From positions 37,513,870 through 37,577,869 of the forward strand of contig CM066317.1 in the NCBI GenBank assembly GCA_033807775.1: DNA of 64,000 bases, given 5' to 3'. The notes below the pieces were generated by a model that was given only the letters and a program-made list of their open reading frames with translations, was not told the origin of the DNA and did not search any database. Of the stretch, positions 53,093 through 61,733 are shown in pieces. The stretch's first letter is position 1; each line of letters begins with the position of its first letter. Made by a program: the position numbers and the translations under genes. The DNA is from Saussurea involucrata. Taxonomy: Eukaryota > Streptophyta > Magnoliopsida > Asterales > Asteraceae.

Positions 53093-53551
53093 GTTTGCCC
53101 CCAAAATTTGAAAATTGAATGTCTATTTTAGGTTTTAAATTTTGTCAATCAGACGCGTAGGAAATAAGACAAGAGTTAGAAATTACCTCAATCGCCTTGG
53201 AGCTAGACTGGTTTGTTTCTAACTGAAAGAGAAGTTGAAAAAGGGAACGAGATCGTGACGTCATACTGACACACGATGATGCTTACCAGCTGTCGAGAAC
53301 AGGTGTCGAAGATCCGGGCGGATATACGAAAGGACACGGACGCGGGGAAATCATCCAGGGATTCGACTTGATGCGATCGTTTAAAGATCACGACGGATCT
53401 TTTCTTGCTATACTTTTGAAGTGTTTATTTGGGAAGAGATTTTGCCTTGATTTCTTTTCATTCTACGTCCAAACTTGCTTGAATCGTTGCAAATCTTCAA
53501 ACCACCGTTGAGAGCGTTTATATAAGACCTTGTTCTGTCCTTTGATTCATA
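53093..53551 (+). promoter_or_regulatory. TS PPT and antisense-gene promoter region
   Basis: Minus-strand polypurine tract at 53093-53111, TGACGTCA at 53256-53263, TATATAAG at 53519-53526, ATG at 53552. The last TATA box is only about 26 bp before the ATG, so transcription may start elsewhere. Confidence 0.45.
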
Positions 53552-55196
53552 ATGTCGACGGAGCCTGCTAGTCTTATCATGAATCACATAGACTTAGATG
53601 CTTTTAGGAGTTTAGCAAAAATTCCTACAAATGTAGAGTTGCGGTGTCCGGGGATTGTTCGTTCTAAGGATTGCCCAGAGGGAGATCTCGTTTTGTACGA
53701 GTATCCTTTTAAGATAGGGTTTCAATGGCCGTTTTCGGGTTTATCCAAGTCATTCATGCAAGACTTCAATGTGTCGTCAGGGCAGTTGATGCCTCAACTT
53801 TGGCGAGTTCTTTTGGTTGTTGAGCGGGCGTCTGCGAAATGGGAATCCCCTATGATCATGAATGATTTCTTGGCGGCGTATCAAGTTAAAAGGGATAAGA
53901 ACTGGCGCTATAGTCCTTATTCTAAGTTCAGGGGTGATCGTGCCTTGGTTTTGGGAACTGGCGTCAATGATCGTGGGTGGAAGTCGAGGTATGTATTTGT
54001 TCTTACCGAGTCATTGGATTCCAGCAGCGATTGGATGCGGTCAGACTAGAATAAGACAGGTATGCTTCGTTTGTTTCTGAGTTTTTATCTATTTTTATGA
54101 TTTTTACTTATCATTCTCCTCTTGTTGCCTTCAGAGATCCAATTCGACGAAGTGAAGCCGAATGTGGATTCCCAGGCTAAGATTAACAAGTTCTTGAGTC
54201 TTAGCGTTGACGATCGATCTTTCGCGACATGGCAATCGACAGCGGAGGACGAGGACGTGATAGAAGAAGGAGATGAGGACGTGCAGGAAGAGGCAACTGG
54301 TAAGCGTACCGTAGTCTCTATTTTATATTGTTGATTCTGCCTGTCTGACGCTTCATGTATCTCCTGATCAGTGCCAATCGAGAGGAAATAATTTTCTCGG
54401 GCGAGAGGGAAGCAGGTCATGCGTGCCGTTCGGGGTGAAAATGTTTCGACAGTTGGGTCGAGCGCAAATAGAACCCGGAGGACAGTCCTGAGGGAACCGT
54501 CGTCGAGGGTTGATAACTCATCGGGAGTTGTTCTGCCTAAGAAGGCGAAGGCGTCATCCAGCCGTCCTGGCGCGATGGACGCAACACCAGCAAGTTCTGC
54601 GCTTCCGGCGACGGGGACGAAGCCGGTGTCCAAAGTGTCGATCCCAACGTCTGCTGACAGGGGCGAGGGATCGTCGGCCGAAGTTATGATGGTCAATTTT
54701 ACACTGCCGTCTGACTTTATGGCAGATGATGTCCTAGACGGGACGACGTCGTTTCCTCATCTGGGGAAGTATTTGCTCCCGTCTTTCGGGGAGCGTTTTC
54801 GTGGAGTTCCGACCGGAGAGATGAGATATCGAGTTGCCAGTCTGGCGTTCACGGTGAGTGTCAATCTTTCATGACTTGTGTAATTTGTCGAATGTTCTTG
54901 AATGCACCTTTTATTTTTCACAGACATTCCAGTCTTCCTTGGCGTTACATGCTGAGACGTCAAGAGTTGAAGATCTGGTGGCATCTGCTCTTGAGAGGGA
55001 AGCTGCAGTGTTGGAGAGGGAGAGAGCGGCTTTAGATAGGGAGAAGTTGGCCATGGCACGTGCCGATGAGCTGGCCGTCCAACTTTTCGATGCTCAATAT
55101 GAATTGCAGGAGATTCGTGCGGTAGGAGTGGCAGATGGAGGCCCTCAGGTCGGGACTTCGAGCGGGGATACGACCAATGTTCCTCCTGTCATCTAG
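53552..55196 (+). pseudogene. TS antisense gene, four exons (two stops)
   Basis: Exons 53552-54059, 54135-54299, 54372-54853 and 54924-55196, all GT/AG. Exon 1: YEYPFKIGFQWPFSGLSKSF, LMPQLWRVLLVVERA, SKFRGDRALVLGTGVNDRGW. TAG at 54047-54049 replaces the conserved Trp of the SDWNKTG motif, and TAA at 54389-54391 interrupts exon 3. Exon 4 is only 90 residues, much shorter than in TV or TZ, with one coiled-coil segment (LEREAAVLERERAALDREK) and the end TNVPPVI. A short-exon-4 subfamily shared with TU. Confidence 0.82.
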
Positions 55197-55979
55197 AATT
55201 TTTTCTTTCCTTGTTGTTTTTTCCACTTGACCTATCGGGGGTTGAGTATGTATATGATGGTTTACTCAACGAATATATCTTTTGCTTTGAATCTTATGGT
55301 TTATTCACATCATATTGATTATGAAGTCGAACATAAAATGTATATGAAATCATGCGACTAAGGCATTCATTGTAATACGATGACAAGAACGTAAAACAAA
55401 TATAAAAACACGCGATTAAAGCATCCATTCAGTGTATGAAAGTTAAGAAACTTTGGGGTAAAGTCGTTTAGACTCTGTGATCGTGCGACCAGGTCGTACA
55501 GTGAGTTTATGTCGTATGCCCCTGTGGGGAAATGATCAAGTTAGAGACCTGATCGTTTATGTCGTTCGACCTTGCGATATTAAAGTCAGATAGTAGACAT
55601 AATGACTACTGTCGTACGATTATGTGATAATCTGTCGTGCGATTCTACGATAAAACGATGTCGGGGGTTGGTCGTTGGCTAGCCAACGACCCTCCGATGC
55701 TTATGTCAGTAAAAGTTTTGTGAGAAAAAATCGTATGAGAAAGAGTTAGAGAACGTACCATTCCAGACTCTCTCTATTTGCCCCCTGTCATTTATTACCG
55801 TATCCTTTTCGGGAGGAAAAGATAAGTTTTAAATGACAGAATGACACGGAGAAATATTGTCCTGCGTTGACTATGTTGCCGTGCGACCAGGCACCATAGT
55901 AGACTTATCTCTGTGAAAAAGATATTAATTTAGGGATAAAGGAACGAACCTGTCGAGAGCCTGATCTTGTGACTTTGGT
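55197..55979. other. TS intergenic stretch with perfect palindrome
   Basis: Non-coding. Perfect palindrome GGTCGTTGG-CTAG-CCAACGACC at 55670-55691 and CCTCCGATGCTTATGTCAGTAA. Between about 55780 and 55900 there are faint remains of the protease-RT linker (GTCGCACGG, TGACAGAATGACACGG), so RT-IN was deleted here as in TW and TU. Confidence 0.68.
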
Positions 55980-58355
55980 TTATTTTCTCGGCTTCAATGT
56001 AGACTTGTAGCATTCACGAGCGACTTTTGGCTCACTCTTGATCTCCTAAATTCCCCATGGCGTCGGGAATTTCAACATTTGATGATACGTTGAAGGAACA
56101 GCTTTCATATCATGGATCAAAGGTCGACCTAAGATGATGTTATAGGCCGACGCACAATCGATGATGCTGAAATTGGTCTACTTGTTGACTCCTCCAGCGT
56201 AGACGGGCAAAATTATCTCTCCAAAGGTGCTCGTCGCTTCTCCATTGAAACCGACCAAAGTCGTAGAATGTCGGGTGATTTCCGAGCGATCGATTCCCAT
56301 GGCTTTGATAGTGTTGAGAAAAATGACATTTGCTGAGCTGCCCCCGTCGATCAAGACTCGACGCGTTAGACAGTTACCGACTGTAAGCTGAATAATCAAC
56401 CCGTCATGATGCTTCTGATACGAGTCGCCAAGGTCGACGTGGTCGAACACAATCTTCATGGCTTCTAGCTCCAAATCTACTTTGGGTCTGGACGAGCGAG
56501 GAATAGGCCGATCATTGGGTACCTGACTGGCATGACGCTTGTCCGCAGAATACGTCAGACCACATATGTCTGAACCACCGGTGATGCAATTGACGACTTT
56601 CGCGTGTTCGGGGGTCGACGGTCGATAGCTATTAGCTGGAACAGCGACATCGTCGATGATATCCTTGAGATTTCCTTTCGGGAAATGATATGCTAGTTCA
56701 TTCTTCAATGCGATACAGTCGTCTGTCGCATGACCATGATCGACATGGAAGTCGCACCACTTTGATTTGTCTTTCTTAGCATCGTCCAGGTCGGACTTCT
56801 TTGGCCATCGAATGGTAGCTTGGGAACTTCTCAGAGCTTCGACTAGGTCCTTTGTAGATCCTTTGAATCCGTAAGAGGATATCTTGGGATACTGAGTGAA
56901 CTTAGTCGCGGTCTTTGTCTCTGCTTTCGTCTTGAAACGAACATTTGAAATTTGGCGCGCTGGCTCTATTCTGGAAACAGCCTTTGTTTTGAACTCTGGC
57001 TTTCTGATGCCTAACGACTTCTTGTCGTCAGTGTGCTTGCGATGAAAGGCTGCATCGTCTTCGACCCTCATATATGCTAAGGTTCGAGCACGGACGTCTT
57101 CGAAATTCTCCGGGGGATATTTGGTCAGGTCGGTGTATAAACCCGAACTATCGTCCAGACCACGCTTATAGGCTTCGATCGCGGTTTTGACGTCGCAATT
57201 GCGGATGCTGATCATTTCGGCATTGAATCTATTGAAATAACTTCGAATAGACTCATTAGCTTTCTGCACGATGTAATATAGATCGCTGGTCTGCTTCTCC
57301 ATCTTACGACTGCTGGCGAATTGCTGGGAGAACTGATTAACCAACTCAGCAAACGACCCGATGGACTTGGGTTTGAGATTGATTAACCATTGGAGGGCTG
57401 GACCAGTGAGAGTTGCTCCGAAACTCTTACACATGCATACTTCCTGGTACATAAATGGGATCGAGATCGTCCACATGAGCTGTTTATACTGCGCGACGTG
57501 CTCAGTCGGATCAGTCACACCAGAATATTTGGGAGTGAAGGCAGGAATGTTATACTTCTTTGGGACCTCGACGGTGGCAATCTCGTCGATGAAAGGCGAT
57601 GCCTGATATCCCGAGTGAGGCTCGACGTCGACAGGCACAGATGCCCCAGGCAACTTGGCGAGCAAGGACATGACGCACTCATTTTGGTCTTCTAACATCT
57701 TCAAACGCTGGGCGACGGGATCGTTAAGATCAGGATTTTCCCCTGTCGAGGGATTGGTCCCTGGACTAGTGCCATTACCATGCGACGAATCATTGGTGCC
57801 CCCGTTGAACGGGACGAAATATGGTTGCGACCCATAGTGGAATTGCTGCGGTCCATTCTGAAATGGCTGCGATCCTTGCTGAAAAGGCCGCGATCCACCG
57901 TGGAGTGGTGGAAATGCACCTTGTGGTCCATTCTGAAATGGCTGCTGAAATGGTTGCGACCCCTACTGGAAAGGCTGCGACCCTTGTAATGGCTGAGACC
58001 CATTATTCACGGGTGGTGGCCTTATGTGCTGAGGAGGAACTGTCCCAAACTGAGGATTTGAGTTGAACGGCCCTGGCTGTTGATTCTTCATGAATGGGCC
58101 TGGATGCTGATTCTGCGCGGATGAACCTGGATTCGGGACAAATGGTCTAGGGCCATTCTGGTCGAACGATCTTGGAATTGGGTTCTGCACGAACGGCCTA
58201 GGACCATTTTGAGGCCCAAGAGGATTTCTTAACCGCGCGATCTCCTCACCTGCTCTGCGGTTCTGCTCTACCATTGCATTGAGCTGATTCCTGGCGACTT
58301 CGAGCTCTTGATACATCTGAGCAACAGCTTGCTGCGGATTTCCAGAGGCTGCCAT
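55980..58355 (-). pseudogene. gag: TS gag-protease (three nonsense codons)
   Basis: ATG 58355 (MAASGNPQQAVAQMYQELEV), one frame throughout. Stops: TAG 57965-57963 in the QPFQ repeat region, TAG 56180-56178 in the protease C-terminal part, and a TAG near 56050 before EIKSEPKVAREC. Domains: Asn/Gln/Pro-rich N-terminus with QPFQNG repeats, gag core near 57580-57060, CDFHVDHGHATDDC near 56750, VLIDGGSSANVIFLNTIKAMG retropepsin-like site near 56340. Lightly damaged. Confidence 0.86.
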
Positions 58356-58457
58356 TTTCCTGCAACAGAAAAATAGAAGAAACTCCAAGAAACTATTAGT
58401 AGGGTGCACGTTCGTCGAGGATTTTCTCTAGATGAGGTCCCACGGATGGCGCCAAAC
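58356..58457 (-). promoter_or_regulatory. TS leader: PBS, branchpoint and acceptor-like site
   Basis: PBS TGGCGCCATCCGTGGGAC on the minus strand (58454-58437). TACTAAT at 58401-58395 and TTTCTGTTGCAG with AG at 58361-58360, just before ATG 58355. Confidence 0.62.
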
Positions 58458-59442
58458 TGTTAATGCCAAAAATCGCACCAAAGGGACAACTTAAGGTCGA
58501 TGTGGACTTAATCAACTAAAGAAAGGATCTTTCGACGAGACGTGCGATGAGGGAAAAAATAAACGAGACAAGGGATTTGATGACGCAGGAAAAACCTCAA
58601 GCGAGGAAAAAACCTGCGGACGATAATGGGTGTCGTCGCTGCACTATGATCGCCAATCAGGGGCGACGTCCTTGGTACTGGCGTCGGTCGTACGATGATT
58701 ACAATACAAATGAAGGAACTACTTCGAAATGTAAAGTACAAGTGTTTGAATGTAAAAATAGGTGTTTGTCGTGTGTGAATACGAAGTGTGAACTTCTGGT
58801 CAAGGGCTGTTTGTCGTGCGTCGAGAGCGATACTTGAGCTTTCCCTCGAGTGTTCTTGAGTTCGCAGTAGGGTTCTGGCTTTCAGTACTTGATCTCCAGA
58901 GTTTGAATGTTCTTTGCTATGAGTTTGGATGATTTTCTCTGCTGTTTGGTGATGTTCGCTGATGTATATTCGATGTTAACTGATGTCCCTTGATGTGAAG
59001 ACTTAGCTTGGTATTTATAGTCTTCGTGCCATCGATTAGCTCCATTAATGATTTGATCAACGGCTACAACGGCTGGACACGGTCGCCGAGATGAATGTTC
59101 ATAATACTCTTCGTCCGTTACGGTTATCGATCGTTAATGGTTGCGTCGGTTATGTCCGTTGCTTTTTAATGACTTTGACTCCTGCATTAAACACTTAACA
59201 AATGTAACAGTCAAGGTTAACGTTAGTTTTGGTCGAAGGTGCAATGATCTTACTCGACGGTCGTACGGGACGGGCGATGCTATGGTCGTGCGTCATGGTA
59301 GACGTATGGCTTACCTTTTATGGGAGACGACGGATGTTTTCTGGGTTCTTGTCGAGACCTTATCTTAATACAAGATTTGGATTATAGCGTGCGTCTTACC
59401 TGATCTGGTCGTGGTCGTACGACGTAATTTTTTGCCCAAATA
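58458..59442 (-). repeat. TS 5' LTR (LTR l)
   Basis: 985 bp, TGTTAATGCCAAAAATCGC...TTTTTTGCCCAAATA (terminal ACA changed to ATA). Followed without PPT by TU antisense exon 1, so the junction has lost about 0.6 kb relative to TS. Confidence 0.88.
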
Positions 59443-60965
59443 GGGATATCTCGTTTTGTACGAGTATCCTTTTAAGATATGGTTTCAATAGCCGTTTTCT
59501 GGTTTAGCTAAGTCATTAATGCAGGATTTCGATGTGTCGCCGGGACAATTGATGCCCCAACTTTGGCGAGTTTTGCTGGTTATTGAGCGAGCGTCCGCGA
59601 AATGGGAGTCTACTATGATCATGAATGATTTCTTGGCGGCGTTCCAAGTTAAAAAGGATAAGAATTGGCGTTATAGTCCTTATTCTAAGTTCAGGGGTGA
59701 TCGTGCCTTGGTTTTGGGAACTGGCGTCAATGATCGTGGGTGGAAGTCGAGGTATGTATTTGTTCTTACCGAGTCATTGGATTCCAGCAGCAATTGGATG
59801 CGCTCAGACTGGAATAAGACAGGTATGCTTCGTTTGTTTCTGAATTTTATTTATTTTTATGACTTCTACTTATTACTTTCCTCTTGTCTTCTTCAGAGAT
59901 TCAAGCTTGTCGCAGTGAAACCGACTGTGGATTCCCAGGCTAAGATCAACAAGTTCTTGAGTCTTTGCGTTGATGACCGATCTTTCGTTTCGTGGCAATC
60001 GGCGGTCGAGGACGAGGATAAGGACGTGATAGAAGAAAGAGATGAGGATGTACAAGAAGAGGCGACTCGTAAGTGTATCATAGTTTTTATTTTATTTCGT
60101 TTACTCTATATGTATGGCGCTTCATGTATTTCCTGATCAGTGCCGACCGAGAGGAAATCGGTCTCTAGGGCGAGAGGAAAGCAGGTTATGCGTGCCCTTC
60201 GGGGTGAAAATGTTTCGACAGCTGGGTCGAGCCAGAAGAGAACCAAGAGGACAGTCCTGAGGGAACCGTCGTCGAGGGTTGATAACTCACCGGGAGTTGT
60301 TCTGCCTAAGAAGGCGAGGGCGTCATCTAGCCGTCCTGGCGTGATGGACGCGACACCAGCATATTCCGCGCTTCCGGCGACGGTGACGAAACCGGTGTCT
60401 CAAGTGTCGATCCCAATGTCTGCCGACATGGGCGAGGGATCATCGGCCGAAGTTATGACGGTCAATTTTACATTGCCGTCTAACTTTATGGCGGATGGTG
60501 TCCTAGACGGGACGGCGTCGTTCCCTCATCTGGGGAAGTATTTTCTCCCGTCTTTCGGGGAGCGTTTTCATGGAGTTCCGGACGGAGAGATTGGATCTCA
60601 AGTTGCCAATCTGGCGTTCACGGTGAGTGTCAATCTTTCATGACTTGTATCGTTCGTTTAGTCGTCTAATATTTTCTTGTGTTATATTTCAGACGTTCCA
60701 GTCGCCTTTGGCATTACACGCTAGGATGTCGAAAGTTGAAGGGTTGATGGCGTCTGCCCTTGAAAGAGAAGCTGCGGCGTTGGAGAGAGAGAAGGCGGCT
60801 TTAGATAGGGAGAGGTTTGCCTTGGCGTGTGCTGACGAGCTAGCCATCCAGCTTTTTGATGCTCAGTATGAACTGCAGGAGATTCGTGCGGGAGGGGTGG
60901 CAGATGAAGGCCCTCAGGTCGGGGCTTCGAGCAGGTATACAACCGATGTTCCCCCTGTCATCTAG
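59443..60965 (+). pseudogene. TU antisense gene, 5'-truncated
   Basis: Exon 1 remainder 59443-59822, exon 2 59897-60068, exon 3 60141-60622, exon 4 60693-60965, GT/AG at all junctions. A TAG at about 59488-59490 replaces Trp in FQWPF, and exon 2 carries a one-base insertion near its start (IQACRSE where TS has IQFDEVKP). Exons 3 and 4 are open: ERKSVSRARGKQVMRALRG, ADMGEGSSAEV, FPHLGKYFLPSF, LEREAAALEREKAALDRER, end TDVPPVI. Start and promoter were lost at the LTR l junction. Confidence 0.8.
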
Positions 60966-61733
60966 AATTTTTTCTTTCCTTGTTGTTTTTTCCACTTGAC
61001 CTATCGGGGGTTGAGTATGTATATGATGGTTTACTCAAAGAATATATCTTTTGTTTTGAATCTTATGCTTTATTCAAATCATATTGATTATGAAGTCGAA
61101 CATAAGATACATATGAAATCACGCGACTAAGGCACTCATTGTAATACGATAATAAGAACGTAAAACAAATAAAAACACGCGATTAAAGCATCCATTCAGG
61201 GTATAAAAGCTAAGAAACTTAGATGTAAGTTATTTAGGCTTTGCGATTGTACGACGAGATCGTACGAGGAATTTACGCCGTATACCCCTGTGGAGGGATG
61301 GTCAGGGAAGAAAATCCTGATTGTTTATGTCGTGCGATTCTGCGAATTTAAAGTCATCTAGTAGACTTAATGATTACTGTCGTGCGATTCTGCGATAAAA
61401 CGATGTCGGGGGTTGGTCGTTGGCTAGCCAACGACCCTCCGATGCTTAAGTCAGTAAACGTTTTGTGAGAAAAAATCGTATGAAAAAGGGTTAGAGAACG
61501 TACCATTTCAGACTCTCTCTATTAGCCCCCTGTCATTTATTACCTTATTCTTTTTGGCAAGAAAAGATAGGTTTTAAATGACAGAATGACACGGCGATCC
61601 TGTGAAATATTGTCCTGCGGTCGACTATGTTGTCGTGCGACCGGGCACCATAGTAGACTTATCTCTGTGAAAAAGATAGTAATTTAGGGATAGAGGAACG
61701 AACCTGTCGAGAGCCTGATCTTGTGACTTTGGT
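60966..61733. other. TU intergenic stretch with perfect palindrome
   Basis: Non-coding, about as long as in TS and clearly homologous. Perfect palindrome GGTCGTTGG-CTAG-CCAACGACC at 61415-61436 followed by CCTCCGATGCTTAAGTCAGTAAACG. RT and integrase absent. Confidence 0.72.

Larger units (their letters stand above)
51662..59442 (-). mobile_element. TS: gypsy/Tat-like element without RT/integrase
   Basis: 3' LTR 51662-53092 (with internal duplication), antisense gene 53552-55196, palindrome spacer, gag-protease 58355-55980, PBS, 5' LTR 58458-59442. Sister of TU in sequence. No RT or integrase motif. Confidence 0.82.
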
